This document shows positions 43,305 to 54,045 of a stretch of DNA of 64,000 nt, piece after piece (positions within the stretch are counted from its first letter, which is position 1; the number at the start of each line of letters is the position of its first letter). Origin of the DNA: Nitrospira sp. (lineage in GTDB: Bacteria; Nitrospirota; Nitrospiria; Nitrospirales; Nitrospiraceae); assembly GCA_030123565.1 (NCBI GenBank), contig CP126122.1:62001-126000 (forward strand). Direction: 5' to 3'. Position numbers and translations under genes: made by a program. The notes below the pieces were generated by a model that saw only the letters and a list, made by a program, of their open reading frames with translations, had not been told where the DNA came from and searched no databases.

Positions 43305-44221
43305 ACGTCTTGCGACACGAACTGACCGGGGCTTCTGTTCAGGCCGTAGGGACGTTGTTGGCCGAAGCCGAAGGAGCCTTGAAAGGAGCCTGTATCGAAC
43401 AGCCGACGCTGGAGGCGGCCTGGTTATTGGAACAGGTTCTGGACCTCTCTCCGCTCATGTTGCGGGTGAAACCGGACCGTCATGTGACGGGTGTGGAATG
43501 GGCGGCTGTGCGGGCGCTCGTCGCGCGCCGTGTAGGCCGTGAACCGCTTCAGTATCTGCTCGGTACACAGGAGTTTTGCGGGCGAGAATTTCGTGTGACG
43601 CCATCTGTCCTGATTCCTCGACCTGAAAGCGCCCTGTTGGTCGATGAGACGATTCGCCGGTGTCAAGAGAACCGGAATGCGACAGTGGTGGATGTAGGAA
43701 CCGGCTCCGGCTGTCTGGCTGTATCGGTGGCGGCAGCCCTGCCGGATGCGAGGATCCTGGCGATCGACGTGTCGTCCGAAGCCTTGGTGGTGGCGCGGGC
43801 CAATATGGCGCAACATGGGGTGGAAAGCCGGATCGAATGTTTGTGCGGCGATCTCTTGGCCCCGCTGGGTGAATACATGCCGGGGAGCCGGGCAGACGTG
43901 GTTCTGTCCAATCCACCGTATATCGCAGAAATCGATTGGATGACGCTTCAACCGGAGGTGCGGTGCTTCGAGCCGCGTTTGGCGTTGGCCGGAGGCCACG
44001 ATGGCATGGATCTACACCGGCGGCTCCTACAACAGGCACCGGCCTATCTTAAACCAGGGGGAGTCCTGCTGATGGAAGTGGGCCTGGGCCAAGCGGCGTC
44101 GGTCTGCCGCCTGGCTGAAGAGGGCGGGTGGTTTCGCACCTATGATGTGCTGCGGGATGACAGCGAGATAGAACGCGTCGTTTGCCTTGAAAGGAAAGGC
44201 GATGGACCTAATCGTCATTGA
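43301..44221 (+). CDS. prmC: Release factor glutamine methyltransferase
   Basis: 306 aa. N-terminal helical substrate domain (about 1-100), then a SAM domain with [20 protein letters not shown] and the catalytic Asn204-Pro-Pro-Tyr207 ([12 protein letters not shown]). It methylates the GGQ glutamine of RF1 and RF2. The start overlaps prfA by 4 bp and its end overlaps murA by 20 bp. Confidence 0.96.
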   Translation: MNVLRHELTGASVQAVGTLLAEAEGALKGACIEQPTLEAAWLLEQVLDLSPLMLRVKPDRHVTGVEWAAVRALVARRVGREPLQYLLGTQEFCGREFRVTPSVLIPRPESALLVDETIRRCQENRNATVVDVGTGSGCLAVSVAAALPDARILAIDVSSEALVVARANMAQHGVESRIECLCGDLLAPLGEYMPGSRADVVLSNPPYIAEIDWMTLQPEVRCFEPRLALAGGHDGMDLHRRLLQQAPAYLKPGGVLLMEVGLGQAASVCRLAEEGGWFRTYDVLRDDSEIERVVCLERKGDGPNRH

Positions 44222-45455
44222 AGGTGGGAGGCCACTCCGAGGCGAAGTCCGCACGAGCGGGGCGAAGAACGCCGCCTTGCCGATTTTGGCCTCGACGATA
44301 CTCGGCGGTGAGTGCGTGCTGTCGAATATGCCACGAGTCGTCGATGTGCTGACGATGGGAAAGCTGCTCGGTATGTTGGGGATTACGGTCACTCACGAGG
44401 GTGATCGCACCGTGGTGCGGGCGCACGACATCACATCGACAGAGGCGCCCTACGACCTCGTTCGAACGATGCGGGCGTCCGTGTTGGTATTGGGCCCCCT
44501 GGTGGCTCGCTTGGGTGAGGCCAAGGTGTCTCTCCCCGGCGGCTGTGCCATCGGGTCCCGACCGGTGAATTTTCACCTGGCGGGTTTGGAAAAAATGGGA
44601 GCCACGGTCGAAATCGAGCACGGCTATATCAAGGCGACGGCGCGTCGCTTGAAGGGGGCAAGGATTTATTTCGACACGCCCAGCGTGACCGGCACCGAGA
44701 ATCTCATGATGGCGGCCGTGCTGGCCGAGGGCACCACGATGCTTGAGAATGCGGCCAAGGAGCCGGAGATCGGCGACCTGGCTGAGTTTCTCGTCAAGCG
44801 CGGGGCGCGCATCGCCGGGGCCGGAACGGACATGATTACGATCGAAGGGGTGACGGCGCTGCATGGTGCTGAACATGAGGTCATTCCGGATCGGATCGAG
44901 GCGGGAACCTATTTGGTGGCCGGTGCCATTACGGGTGGTCAGGTGGTGGTCGAACGTTGTCGTCCGGAACACATGGAACCGTTGCTGGTGAAACTCCGTG
45001 AAAGCGGCGCCGAACTGGTCGAGGAAAAAGAATTAGTACGGCTCAAGGTCACGGGGCGTCTGAAAGGGACGAATGTCCGCACCTCCCCGCATCCCGGTTT
45101 TCCGACCGATATGCAGGCGCAGTTCGTGGCCCTGATGGCGGTGGCCGAAGGGACCAGCGTCGTCACGGAAACCATCTTTGAAAGCCGGTTCATGCATGTG
45201 GAGGAATTGCGCCGGATGGGCGCGGATATTCGCGTCGAGGGCAACCGGGTGGTGATCACCGGTAAGGAACGGTTGACGGGCGCGCCGGTCATGGCGTCGG
45301 ACCTTCGCGCCAGCGCCGGACTCATCGTGGCGGGGCTTGCCGCCGAGGGAACGACCGAAGTCTCGCGCGTGTACCACCTCGATCGGGGTTACGAGCGCCT
45401 CGAAGAGAAGTTCCGGGCGTTGGGGGCCAGCGTGGAACGGAGAAAGGGGAAGTGA
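44202..45455 (+). CDS. murA: UDP-N-acetylglucosamine 1-carboxyvinyltransferase
   Basis: 417 aa from the ATG at 44202, giving [16 protein letters not shown], preceded by AAGGAAAG. The phosphoenolpyruvate-binding Cys falls at residue 115 (GGCAIGSRP), the classic fosfomycin target. N-terminal [13 protein letters not shown] (Lys and Asn of the active site) is present. MurA makes the first committed step of peptidoglycan synthesis. It overlaps prmC and, by GTGA, hisG. Confidence 0.96.
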   Translation: MDLIVIEGGRPLRGEVRTSGAKNAALPILASTILGGECVLSNMPRVVDVLTMGKLLGMLGITVTHEGDRTVVRAHDITSTEAPYDLVRTMRASVLVLGPLVARLGEAKVSLPGGCAIGSRPVNFHLAGLEKMGATVEIEHGYIKATARRLKGARIYFDTPSVTGTENLMMAAVLAEGTTMLENAAKEPEIGDLAEFLVKRGARIAGAGTDMITIEGVTALHGAEHEVIPDRIEAGTYLVAGAITGGQVVVERCRPEHMEPLLVKLRESGAELVEEKELVRLKVTGRLKGTNVRTSPHPGFPTDMQAQFVALMAVAEGTSVVTETIFESRFMHVEELRRMGADIRVEGNRVVITGKERLTGAPVMASDLRASAGLIVAGLAAEGTTEVSRVYHLDRGYERLEEKFRALGASVERRKGK

Positions 45456-46138
45456 CCGTGAAGGCGAGACGACCGCAGAAGGAGAAGCCGCAGGGCCTGA
45501 CGATTGCGCTCTCCAAGGGGAAATTGCTGGGACCGGTGCTGGACCTCCTGAAGCAGGCCGGGTACCACAGTGCCGAGCTTTCTGCGGAAAGTCGCAAGCT
45601 GGTATTTGCCTGCTCGTCCAAGGATGCGACGTTCTTGATCGTCCGGCCGACCGATGTGCCGACCTATGTCGAGCATGGGGCTGCGGATGTCGGGGTGGTC
45701 GGCAAAGATGTGCTGTTGGAACAGGGCAGCGATGTCTACGAGCCGTTGGATTTGAAGGTCGGAGCGTGTAGAATCTCCGTCGCCGCGTTGCGGGGACAGG
45801 CTTCACCGGACCGGTGGTCGTCCAAGATTCGGGTCGCCACGAAGTATCCCAACGTGACCGAACGTTATTTCAACCAGTGCGGGATTCCGGTCGAGATCGT
45901 GAAGCTGTACGGGTCTATCGAACTCGCGCCGTTGGTCGGGCTGGCCGACCGCATCGTCGATCTGGTTGAAACGGGAAGCACACTGAAGGCGCATGATCTG
46001 GCGGAGGTCGAGGTGATCACCCATTCGACCGCGCGGCTGATCGTGAATCGGGCCAGCCTGAAATTGAAGCACGAACCGTTGACGTCGTTGATCGAGCAGC
46101 TGCGGGGCGCGGTGGCGGCGGCAGGACGGATGGCATGA
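45452..46138 (+). CDS. hisG: ATP phosphoribosyltransferase, short form
   Basis: 228 aa, starting with GTG overlapping the murA stop. After a 14-residue basic lead the family begins GLTIALSKGKLLGPVLDLLK. The phosphoribosyl-binding region shows LVGLADRIVDLVETGSTLKA. The length and the lack of the C-terminal regulatory domain make it the short form, which works only with HisZ; no hisZ is in this window. It catalyses the first step of histidine synthesis. Confidence 0.93.
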   Translation: MTVKARRPQKEKPQGLTIALSKGKLLGPVLDLLKQAGYHSAELSAESRKLVFACSSKDATFLIVRPTDVPTYVEHGAADVGVVGKDVLLEQGSDVYEPLDLKVGACRISVAALRGQASPDRWSSKIRVATKYPNVTERYFNQCGIPVEIVKLYGSIELAPLVGLADRIVDLVETGSTLKAHDLAEVEVITHSTARLIVNRASLKLKHEPLTSLIEQLRGAVAAAGRMA

Positions 46139-47418
46139 GCATTGTCACCCACACCGATCGGGCGTTTGCCAAGGCGTTGCGAAAAATCGTGACCCGTTCG
46201 CGATCGCAGGGCGGAAGCGTTGAAAAAACCGTACGTACGATTCTCCAGGCAGTCGAGCGGGGGGGCGACCGTGCGGTGCTGCGTTATACGAAGAAGTTCG
46301 ACCGCCTCTCGCTGAAACTCGACCAGATGCGGGTGACTCCGGAAGAGGTCAAGGAGGCCTACTACCACATCCGCAAGGACGAGGGCGATGCCCTCCGTTA
46401 TGCCGCAGACCGTGTCCGGCAGTTCCACGAGCGGCAGCGTACCAAAACTTGGATGTACCAGGAGCAACAGGCGACACTCGGCCAGCTGGTCACTCCTCTT
46501 GACGCTGTCGGCGTCTATGTGCCAGGCGGCAAGGCCGTCTATCCCTCGTCGGTGTTGATGTGTGCCATTCCCGCGAAGGTTGCGGGGGTGCGGCGGACCG
46601 TCATGTGTACGCCGACGCCGAAAGGGGACATCAACCCCTATCTGCTGGTGGCTGCGGATATCGCGGGCGTCGATGAAATTTACCGTGTGGGTGGAGTGCA
46701 GGCGATCGGGGCCATGGCATTCGGCACGAAGACCATCGCCAAGGTCGATAAGATCGTGGGGCCAGGAAATATCTATGTCGCGACGGCAAAGCGCCTGTTG
46801 TATGGAACCGTCGGCATCGATATGGTCGCCGGTCCGAGTGAATTGTTGGTGGTGGCGGATGACGACGCCAAGCCGGCCCATGTGGCGGCGGACCTGCTCT
46901 GCGAGGCGGAGCATGACGAAGATGCGCAGGTCTATCTGGTCACCACCTCGGCTGCACTCGCCAAGGAAGTGGTGCGATTGCTCCAGGTACAATTGAAAGG
47001 CTTGCAACGGGAGAAGATTGCGGCCAAGTCGATTGCGAAACATTTCGTGGCGTTCGTAGTCCCGACCATGGAGGCGGCCATCGAGGTGGCGAACGACATC
47101 GCGCCCGAACACCTGACCCTCTCAGTGGATCGGCCCTTCGACTATTTGGAGCAGATCCGCCATGCCGGGGCGTTGTTCTTGGGCCGTTACACGCCGCCGG
47201 CCGTGGCGGATTATGTGGCAGGTCCGAACCATGTGCTGCCGACCGGCGCGACCGCCCGCTTCTTCTCTCCGCTGTCGGTGAGCGACTATGTGAAGGTCAG
47301 CAATATCGTGCATTACACCAAGGAAGAGTTGACCAAAGCCAAGGACCATATCGTTCGACTGGCGCATATCGAGGGCTTCGATGCGCATGCCAAATCGGCC
47401 CAAAGCAGGTTCTCATGA
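46135..47418 (+). CDS. hisD: Histidinol dehydrogenase
   Basis: 427 aa, full length. Signatures: [50 protein letters not shown] and the zinc/catalytic region [12 protein letters not shown], then NHVLPTG near the end. It performs the last two oxidations to histidine with NAD. Both ends overlap neighbours by 4 bp. Confidence 0.96.
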   Translation: MSIVTHTDRAFAKALRKIVTRSRSQGGSVEKTVRTILQAVERGGDRAVLRYTKKFDRLSLKLDQMRVTPEEVKEAYYHIRKDEGDALRYAADRVRQFHERQRTKTWMYQEQQATLGQLVTPLDAVGVYVPGGKAVYPSSVLMCAIPAKVAGVRRTVMCTPTPKGDINPYLLVAADIAGVDEIYRVGGVQAIGAMAFGTKTIAKVDKIVGPGNIYVATAKRLLYGTVGIDMVAGPSELLVVADDDAKPAHVAADLLCEAEHDEDAQVYLVTTSAALAKEVVRLLQVQLKGLQREKIAAKSIAKHFVAFVVPTMEAAIEVANDIAPEHLTLSVDRPFDYLEQIRHAGALFLGRYTPPAVADYVAGPNHVLPTGATARFFSPLSVSDYVKVSNIVHYTKEELTKAKDHIVRLAHIEGFDAHAKSAQSRFS

Positions 47419-48020
47419 AAAAAAACGGCGCCCCGAGGCAGGCTTCGCTCCACCGTGCCACGAAGGAGACGGATATCCGCGTCGAATGGACCCTGGACGG
47501 CACCGGGCAGGGGAAGGTCGACACCTCCATCCGCTTTTTCGACCACATGTTGGATCTCTTGGCCAAACATGGATTCTTCGACCTGACCGTGCAGGCCAAA
47601 GGGGATATCGATATCGATGAACACCACACCGTAGAAGATGTGGGTATCGTCATGGGCCAGGCCCTGCATCAGGCGTTGGGTGAGAAGGCGGGGATCAAGC
47701 GATTCGGGTGGGCGTCGGTGCCGTTGGATGAAACTCTCGCGCAGGTGACGGTCGATCTCAGCGGGCGCCCGTATCTGGTCTACAACGTGAATTTGCCGGA
47801 TCGGAAGATCAAACATTTCGATCTGGGCCTGTTTGAGGATTTTTTCCAAGCCTTTGTGACGCACGGCGGGCTGAATCTTCACGTCAACCTGCAGTACGGG
47901 CGCAATCCACACCACATCATGGAAGCCATCTTCAAGGCGCTGGCCAAGGCGCTGGATCAGGCCACGATGTTGGAAGAGCGGCTGTCCGGGGCAGTCCTGT
48001 CGACCAAAGGAAGTTTATAA
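47415..48020 (+). CDS. hisB: Imidazoleglycerol-phosphate dehydratase
   Basis: 201 aa, monofunctional form. Manganese-binding motifs: [28 protein letters not shown], and near the end [14 protein letters not shown]. The start overlaps hisD by 4 bp. It lacks the phosphatase domain seen in enterobacterial HisB, so histidinol-phosphatase must be encoded elsewhere. Confidence 0.96.
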   Translation: MKKNGAPRQASLHRATKETDIRVEWTLDGTGQGKVDTSIRFFDHMLDLLAKHGFFDLTVQAKGDIDIDEHHTVEDVGIVMGQALHQALGEKAGIKRFGWASVPLDETLAQVTVDLSGRPYLVYNVNLPDRKIKHFDLGLFEDFFQAFVTHGGLNLHVNLQYGRNPHHIMEAIFKALAKALDQATMLEERLSGAVLSTKGSL

Positions 48021-48092
48021 GCGGAGCCCAAGGTGTGCGGGGCAGGCGGGGGGCGCCGTTCGACAGTCCCCGGATCACGTCTCAGCGCTATC

Positions 48093-48701
48093 ATGATCGC
48101 CATCATCGACTATGGCATGGGCAACCTTCGGAGTGTCCACAAGGCCTTCGAGGCGGTAGGATATCAGGCGGTGGTGACGCGTGATGCTCGCGTGATCGTC
48201 GACGCAAGCCATGTCGTGTTGCCCGGTGTGGGGGCCTTCGGCGATTGTATGGCGAATCTGGAACGGTTTGAGCTGATTGCGCCGATCCAGGCCGCCATTC
48301 AATCCGGCAAACCGTTCCTGGGCATCTGTCTGGGTTTGCAACTGCTGTTCACGGAGAGCGAAGAGTTCGGGACCCACAAGGGGCTCGGGATCATTCCCGG
48401 TCGCGTCAAGAAGTTTGTCCTCGATCCGGCGTTGAAGGTGCCGCATATGGGCTGGAATGACATTGCGATCGTGCGGCCTGCGCCGCCCTTCGAAGGGGTG
48501 GCGACCGGCAGTCGTTGTTACTTTGTGCACTCCTATTACGTCGAGCCTATTGACTCCGCGGTGATTGCCGCGGTGACCGAGTACGGGAGATCCTTTGCCG
48601 CTGCTGTGTGGAAAGACAATGTCGTCGCCTGCCAGTTCCATCCTGAAAAAAGTCAAAGAGTCGGGCTTCAGATCATCAAGAATTTCGGGGCCTGGCGGTG
48701 A
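48093..48701 (+). CDS. hisH: Imidazole glycerol phosphate synthase, glutaminase subunit
   Basis: 202 aa from MIAIIDYGMGNLRS at 48093; the frame continues upstream without family similarity. Glutaminase triad: Cys79 (GICLGLQLLF), His183 and Glu185 (QFHPEKSQ). With HisF it makes the imidazole ring and releases AICAR. The end overlaps the lipoprotein gene by 4 bp. Confidence 0.96.
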   Translation: MIAIIDYGMGNLRSVHKAFEAVGYQAVVTRDARVIVDASHVVLPGVGAFGDCMANLERFELIAPIQAAIQSGKPFLGICLGLQLLFTESEEFGTHKGLGIIPGRVKKFVLDPALKVPHMGWNDIAIVRPAPPFEGVATGSRCYFVHSYYVEPIDSAVIAAVTEYGRSFAAAVWKDNVVACQFHPEKSQRVGLQIIKNFGAWR

Positions 48702-49423
48702 GCACCAGCCATCCACGGTGGCTGTCGGTTTCAATGGCGCTGTTGCTGCTGTCGGGCTGCAGTGGGGCCACAGTCACGACCAAGGCGTCTTCGCAGATCG
48801 GCAAGTATCACGTCCAGAAGATCGCGATCATTCCCTTTGAAACCATGGCCACTCCCCAACTGGTGGAAACGACCGGGTCGTCCTTTTCCGTCCCTTCCGG
48901 CGCTCGCCGGTCCGACATGTCTGTGGCGGTCCAGCCGTTGACCGGCCAGTATGCTCGGCGGGCCAATGTTGTCCCGCCGGTCGCAGGAGAAAAAATCACG
49001 GACCTGGTGTGGGCGAAACTCAAGAACCGGTCCGGATTGCAACTGCTCTCTCCCAGGGATGCCGAAGGGGTGGTGCAGGAGTCTGCCGAAGGGACTTCGT
49101 CGGACCGGGCACCGGCCCACAAGATCGCCCAGCGTCTCAGGGCCGATGCGGCGCTGAGCGGCAAGGTGCTCGTCTATCAGGAACGTGTCGGCAGCCGATT
49201 AGGGGCGGATCCCCCCGCTGCCGTAGGGTTCGAGGTGACATTGGTGGCTTCGGACGGCATGGTGCTCTGGGAAGGCAACTACTACGAAAAGCAACGGCCT
49301 ATGATCGAAGATTTGTGGGGCTTTATCCGGCGCCACGGGGTGTTTGTGACGGCCGAGGAATTGGCGGCCTATGGAGCCGCTGAATTGGCTGAGGCGTTTC
49401 CTTTCGGCACTGCAACCGATTGA
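48698..49423 (+). CDS. Lipoprotein of unknown function inside the his operon
   Basis: 241 aa, GTG start overlapping hisH by 4 bp. A lipobox (SMALLLLSGCSG) shows export and lipidation. The mature part has IAIIPFETM, LTDLVWAKL-like KITDLVWAKLKNRSGLQL, and AQRLRADAALSGKVLVYQER, a pattern shared with lipoproteins such as LpoB and other penicillin-binding-protein activators or GNA1162-type outer-membrane lipoproteins. No histidine role is evident. It is tightly coupled within the operon, with hisA starting 31 bases after its stop. Function cannot be given. Confidence 0.8.
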   Translation: MSTSHPRWLSVSMALLLLSGCSGATVTTKASSQIGKYHVQKIAIIPFETMATPQLVETTGSSFSVPSGARRSDMSVAVQPLTGQYARRANVVPPVAGEKITDLVWAKLKNRSGLQLLSPRDAEGVVQESAEGTSSDRAPAHKIAQRLRADAALSGKVLVYQERVGSRLGADPPAAVGFEVTLVASDGMVLWEGNYYEKQRPMIEDLWGFIRRHGVFVTAEELAAYGAAELAEAFPFGTATD

Positions 49424-49454
49424 TCCCGACGGCTTGCTTGTACAGGGTGTGTCC

Positions 49455-50186
49455 ATGCTGGTGATTCCTGCAATCGATTTGAAAGACGGTCGTTGTGTGC
49501 GGCTCCGACAGGGTGACATGGCCGCTGAAACCGTCTATTCCGATGATGTGCCATCGGTCGCGCGACGCTGGCAGCAACAGGGAGCCGACCTGATCCATGT
49601 CGTGGATCTCAACGGGGCCGTCGATGGTGAACCGAAAAATCTTCCCCAGATCGAAGCGGTGATGAAGACGGTCAGCGTGAAGGTGCAAGTCGGGGGCGGT
49701 ATCCGCACCATCGATACGGTACGGCGCTATCTCGAAGCCGGGGTTGCGCGGGTGGTGCTGGGGACGGCCGCCCTTACGGATCGAGGGTTCCTGGCGCAGG
49801 CTTGCAAAGAATTTCCAAGGCGCATCCTGTTGGGCCTCGATGCGCGTGAAGGCAAGGTGGCGGTGAAGGGGTGGACCAGCGTCTCCGAGACGAGGGCCAT
49901 CGACCTCCTCAAGGAACTCGCCGACCATGCACTGGGCGCCGTCATCTATACGGACATCGCACGGGACGGCATGTTGAGCGGGCCCAATCTGGCGGCCTTG
50001 CGGGAAGTCGTCGAATTGTCATCGTTTCCCGTGATCGCCTCCGGCGGCATCACGCGTGTGGAGGACCTGCAGGCGGTGTACTCGCTTGGCCCACGGGTCG
50101 AAGGCGCCATCGTCGGCAAAGCGCTGTATGACGGCAAGTTGGATTATCACGCCGCTCTCATAGCCCTCGGCAAGCGGAAGGGGTGA
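49455..50186 (+). CDS. hisA: Phosphoribosylformimino-5-aminoimidazole carboxamide ribotide isomerase
   Basis: 243 aa from MLVIPAIDLKDGRCVRL at 49455, the family start; longer readings overlap the lipoprotein gene. Barrel motifs: VQVGGGIRTIDT with phosphate binding, GLDAREGKVAVKGW, and YTDIARDGMLSGPN; catalytic Asp residues are Asp8 and that in YTDIARDG. It opens the ribose ring in ProFAR. Confidence 0.96.
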   Translation: MLVIPAIDLKDGRCVRLRQGDMAAETVYSDDVPSVARRWQQQGADLIHVVDLNGAVDGEPKNLPQIEAVMKTVSVKVQVGGGIRTIDTVRRYLEAGVARVVLGTAALTDRGFLAQACKEFPRRILLGLDAREGKVAVKGWTSVSETRAIDLLKELADHALGAVIYTDIARDGMLSGPNLAALREVVELSSFPVIASGGITRVEDLQAVYSLGPRVEGAIVGKALYDGKLDYHAALIALGKRKG

Positions 50187-50258
50187 AGGGTAAGGCGTGA
50201 AGGGATTCTTAAGACCGAAGTCGCTTCCCGCTTCACACCTCGCGATTCACAGACTCAC

Positions 50259-51029
50259 ATGCTGACCAAACGCATCATTCCCTGTCTGGACGTGAAGGAC
50301 GGTCGCGTCGTCAAGGGGGTGAGTTTCGTCAACCTGCGCGACGCCGGCGATCCGGTCGAGGTGGCCACCATCTATGATCGCGAGGGGGCGGACGAGTTGT
50401 GTTTCCTGGACATCACCGCCTCGCATGAAAACCGCAAGACCATCATCGATGTGGTGGAGCGGACCGCAGCCCGGGTGTTCATGCCCCTCACGGTCGGGGG
50501 TGGAGTGCGGACGCTCGATGACATTCGGGCGTTGCTCAATGCCGGCGCCGACAAGGTCAGCATCAACACCACGGCGGTGCAGCAACCGGAGTTCGTGCGG
50601 GAAGCCGCGCAGCGATTCGGTACGCAATGCATCGTGGTGGCGATCGATGCCAAGCGGTCGGAGCAAGCCGATCGTTGGGAAGTGTTTACCCACGGCGGCA
50701 GGAAGCCGACCGGCCTTGATGCGATCGAATGGGCGTCACGCATGGAACGGTACGGGGCTGGAGAGATCCTCCTGACCAGCATGGATCAGGATGGCCGGCA
50801 GAACGGGTATGATCTGGCATTGACCGCAGCGGTGTCGGAACGTCTGTCGATTCCGGTGATCGCATCCGGCGGGGTGGGCACCTTGGAACATTTGTACGAT
50901 GGGTTGGTGAAGGGCAAGGCCGATGCGGTGCTGGCTGCCTCGATCTTTCACTATCGGACCCACACCATTCAGGAAGCCAAGGCCTATTTGCACGACCGGG
51001 GTGTGCCGGTTCGTTTGATTCCGGCGTAG
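50259..51029 (+). CDS. hisF: Imidazole glycerol phosphate synthase, cyclase subunit
   Basis: 256 aa, full length. [20 protein letters not shown] with catalytic Asp11, [20 protein letters not shown], and [14 protein letters not shown] with Asp130 expected. Forms the synthase with HisH. It lies 72 bases after hisA. Confidence 0.97.
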   Translation: MLTKRIIPCLDVKDGRVVKGVSFVNLRDAGDPVEVATIYDREGADELCFLDITASHENRKTIIDVVERTAARVFMPLTVGGGVRTLDDIRALLNAGADKVSINTTAVQQPEFVREAAQRFGTQCIVVAIDAKRSEQADRWEVFTHGGRKPTGLDAIEWASRMERYGAGEILLTSMDQDGRQNGYDLALTAAVSERLSIPVIASGGVGTLEHLYDGLVKGKADAVLAASIFHYRTHTIQEAKAYLHDRGVPVRLIPA

Positions 51030-51044
51030 ACGGGTAGGAGTGCG

Positions 51045-51725
51045 ATGCCGAAGGATAGTCGTAGCATGATGTTCGACGGGCAGGGGTTGATTCCCGCTGT
51101 GATCCAGGATTGGCTCGACGGGACGGTCTTGATGCTGGGCTACATGAATCAAGAGGCCATCACCAAAACTCTTACGACGAGATCCGTCCACTTTTGGAGC
51201 CGGTCGCGCGGAAAACTGTGGGAGAAGGGCGAGACCTCCGGGCATTTCTTGCGGGTGAAAGACCTGTTCGTCGATTGTGATCGCGATACGATTCTGGTGA
51301 AGGCCGAGCCGGTCGGGCCGACCTGCCATACGGGCGAACGTGCCTGCTTTTTTGTCCGGATGACGGAGGAAGGGCCAGCCGGGGAAGACAAGACTCAGGA
51401 CGCAGCCGGCGGTATCCTGGAGCGTATCTATCAGACCATCCTCGCGCGCAAGGCCATGCCGCAGCCCGATTCCTATGTTTCGAAGTTGTTGCAGGGCGGG
51501 CCTGATCGTATTTTGAAGAAGGTCGCCGAAGAAGCCGGTGAGGTGATCATCGCGGCGAAGAACCGGAAGCGGGAGGAGATCATCTATGAGACGGCCGATC
51601 TGCTCTTCCACACGTTGCTGGTGTTGGGGTATCACGATGTGACGCTCGGGGAAGTGTATCGCGAACTCGGAACGCGCTTCGGGAAGTCCGGATTACGGCC
51701 AGCGTCGGAGGGAGGATCGCAATGA
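51045..51725 (+). CDS. hisI: Bifunctional phosphoribosyl-AMP cyclohydrolase/phosphoribosyl-ATP pyrophosphohydrolase
   Basis: 226 aa. The HisI half (about 1-115) has MLGYMNQEAITKTLTTRSVH, FWSRSRGKLWEKGETSGH, DCDRDTILVKA and CHTGERACF for zinc. The HisE half (about 125-215) has EEAGEVIIAAKN and ADLLFHTLLVL for magnesium. These are steps two and three of the pathway. The end overlaps the HIT gene by 4 bp. Confidence 0.96.
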   Translation: MPKDSRSMMFDGQGLIPAVIQDWLDGTVLMLGYMNQEAITKTLTTRSVHFWSRSRGKLWEKGETSGHFLRVKDLFVDCDRDTILVKAEPVGPTCHTGERACFFVRMTEEGPAGEDKTQDAAGGILERIYQTILARKAMPQPDSYVSKLLQGGPDRILKKVAEEAGEVIIAAKNRKREEIIYETADLLFHTLLVLGYHDVTLGEVYRELGTRFGKSGLRPASEGGSQ

Positions 51726-52066
51726 GCAGCTGCCTGTTCTGCCGTATCGTCGAAGGCGGCATTCCCGCCAAGATTCTGTATCAGGATGAGCAGGCACTGG
51801 CCTTCGAAGACATCAATGCCCAGGCCCCCACGCACACCCTGGTGATACCGAAGCGCCATGTGGCCTCCGTCCAGGATTGCCACGAGCAGGACCAGCCCTT
51901 GTTGGGCCATCTCTTGTTGATCTGTTCGAAGGTCGCGCGGATGAAGAATCTGGCCGAATCCGGCTATCGTATCGTGACGAATACCGGGGCGGACGGCGGG
52001 CAGACTGTGTTCCATCTCCATTTCCATGTGCTCGGCGGGCGACACATGGCTTGGCCGCCAGGGTAG
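51722..52066 (+). CDS. HIT-family protein, HINT type
   Basis: 114 aa. HINT features: CLFCRIVEGGIPAKILYQDE at the start, DINAQAPTHTLVIPKRH and the triad VFHLHFHVLGGRHM. HINT enzymes hydrolyse nucleoside phosphoramidates such as AMP-lysine. It is coupled by 4 bp to the end of the his run, a common neighbour in bacteria. Confidence 0.95.
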   Translation: MSSCLFCRIVEGGIPAKILYQDEQALAFEDINAQAPTHTLVIPKRHVASVQDCHEQDQPLLGHLLLICSKVARMKNLAESGYRIVTNTGADGGQTVFHLHFHVLGGRHMAWPPG

Positions 52067-52198
52067 GGTTCTGTCTTCGTCGATTGACACTCATAGCGAC
52101 CGTTTGTTAGGCTGAACGGTCGATTTTCAATCGTATTCATCGCATTCCGACCAAGCAATCCGGTGGTTGGATCCCTGCGGGTACAAGCGAGGACCGCC

Positions 52199-54043
52199 GT
52201 GGGCCGAGGCCTGATTTCGGACGATGTGATCAACCAAATCAGAGACCGGGTGGACATCGCGGAGGTCGTGGGTCAACACGTGGCGTTGACCAGAGCCGGG
52301 CAAAACCTGAAAGGCTTGTGTCCGTTCCACCAGGAAAAGTCCCCTTCCTTCACGGTCAGTTCCTCGCGACAGATCTTCCACTGCTTCGGCTGCGGGGCCG
52401 GCGGCAATGTGTATACGTTTCTCATGAAATTGACGGGGGCCGGGTTTCCTGAGATTGTCCGTGACCTGGGGCGCAAGGTGGGGGTGGATGTTCCCGAATC
52501 GATCGGCGGCTATTCCAGTCAGGAACGCACGCAACTGAATCGCCTGGAACGGCTCAATGTTGCAGCCGGAATCTGGTACCGGCGGATGTTGATCGAAGGA
52601 GCGGGTGGGGCTCAGGCCCGGGTCTACCTCGAAAGCCGCGGCATGCAACCCAATATCGTCGAACAGTTCCAACTGGGCTATGCGCCGCCCGACTGGGATG
52701 GGCTCACCAAGGCCATGCTGAAGGAGGGTTTCGCTCCCGCGGATCTCGTCGCAGCTGGTTTGGCTGTTCCGCGAGACCAGAGCGGACAGCAAAAAAGTTC
52801 CCTGTCCGGGCACTACGATCGGTTCCGTTCTCGCGTGATGTTTCCGATTCTGGATTTGCGCAGGCGGATCGTGGCGTTCGGTGGGCGGATTCTCGGAGAA
52901 GGGACGCCGAAATATTTGAATTCCCCTGAGACACCATTGTTTAAGAAGGGGCAGACCTTGTTTGCATTGGATGCGGCTCGCGAAGCGGCCGGCCGAGAAC
53001 AGACCCTGATCATTGTCGAAGGGTATTTCGATGCCATCGCATTGCATCAAGCGGGAGTCACGCACACAGTCGCCACGCTGGGGACTGCCTTGACTGCCGA
53101 GCACATCACTGTGATCAGGCGGTTTGCCTCGAATGTCGTGTTGCTGTTCGATCCCGACCAGGCGGGCGTCCGAGCTGCACTGAGGACGCTGGATCTGTTC
53201 GTCAACAGCGGCATAGCTGTCAAGGTCGTCTCGCTGCCTGAGGGCGAAGATCCCGACACATACGTCAGGAAATACGGAGCCGATGGATTCACGGCCTTGC
53301 ACCGGGCGGCGCCGAGCCTATTGGATTTTGCGGTGGAGCACAGTCTGCGCACGGCTGAGTCCGGAACGGTCGAAGATCGTATTCGGGCCGTGGATGCGGT
53401 GTTGCGCATTCTTCAGAAGAGTGCCCATCCCATTGAGCGTGAGGAGCGGATACGTCTTGTGGCGGAACGATTGGGGCTCCGCCAGCAGCGGCTGATTGAC
53501 CGTTACCCGGCGCTTGCCGCTGAGGAACAGCGGCGGAATCCGGTTCGCGCGTCGGCTCCGTCCCCCGCGGCTCCGTCGAAATTGAAATGTTATCCGGAAG
53601 AACGTGATTTGGCGCACCTGTTGGTGCAGGGGAGCCTGGCGCCTGCGGACCTTCGTAAACTCTCGCCGGAGGCCTTTTCGGTGCCGGCCTATCGACGTCT
53701 TGTCGAGTGCGCGCTTCGCCACCTTGACCGGGACGGACGCCTGTCCCTGCGCGACCTGCTGGACGACCTGATCGACGATCAGGAATGTGGGCCGCTGGTG
53801 ACGGAATTATCGATGTTGGAACAACACTATGACGATGCTCCGGCGCACATTGTCGGATGCTTGGACATGCTGGAGCGGAGAGGCCGCGAGCGGATCCTGG
53901 GCGCGCTGATTCAGGAATTGAAAGTCGCCGAACGTGAGCGGCGCGAAGACGATGTCCATCGTCTGAACAGACAGATCAACGAGATGCGGATTCGGAAGGC
54001 CGGCGTGGGGCCGGTTGCGCTGACGTCTGCGGTGAAGGAGTAG
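52199..54043 (+). CDS. dnaG: DNA primase
   Basis: 614 aa from the GTG at 52199, which has GCGAGG 7 bases before; the upstream GTG at 52163 has none. Zinc-binding domain C-x2-H-x17-C-x2-C in [10 protein letters not shown] to [16 protein letters not shown] domain with [12 protein letters not shown] and [13 protein letters not shown]-terminal helicase-binding part (about 440-600). It makes primers for replication. It is followed 2 bases later by rpoD, the usual macromolecular-synthesis pair. Confidence 0.95.
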   Translation: MGRGLISDDVINQIRDRVDIAEVVGQHVALTRAGQNLKGLCPFHQEKSPSFTVSSSRQIFHCFGCGAGGNVYTFLMKLTGAGFPEIVRDLGRKVGVDVPESIGGYSSQERTQLNRLERLNVAAGIWYRRMLIEGAGGAQARVYLESRGMQPNIVEQFQLGYAPPDWDGLTKAMLKEGFAPADLVAAGLAVPRDQSGQQKSSLSGHYDRFRSRVMFPILDLRRRIVAFGGRILGEGTPKYLNSPETPLFKKGQTLFALDAAREAAGREQTLIIVEGYFDAIALHQAGVTHTVATLGTALTAEHITVIRRFASNVVLLFDPDQAGVRAALRTLDLFVNSGIAVKVVSLPEGEDPDTYVRKYGADGFTALHRAAPSLLDFAVEHSLRTAESGTVEDRIRAVDAVLRILQKSAHPIEREERIRLVAERLGLRQQRLIDRYPALAAEEQRRNPVRASAPSPAAPSKLKCYPEERDLAHLLVQGSLAPADLRKLSPEAFSVPAYRRLVECALRHLDRDGRLSLRDLLDDLIDDQECGPLVTELSMLEQHYDDAPAHIVGCLDMLERRGRERILGALIQELKVAERERREDDVHRLNRQINEMRIRKAGVGPVALTSAVKE

Positions 54044-54045
54044 GT

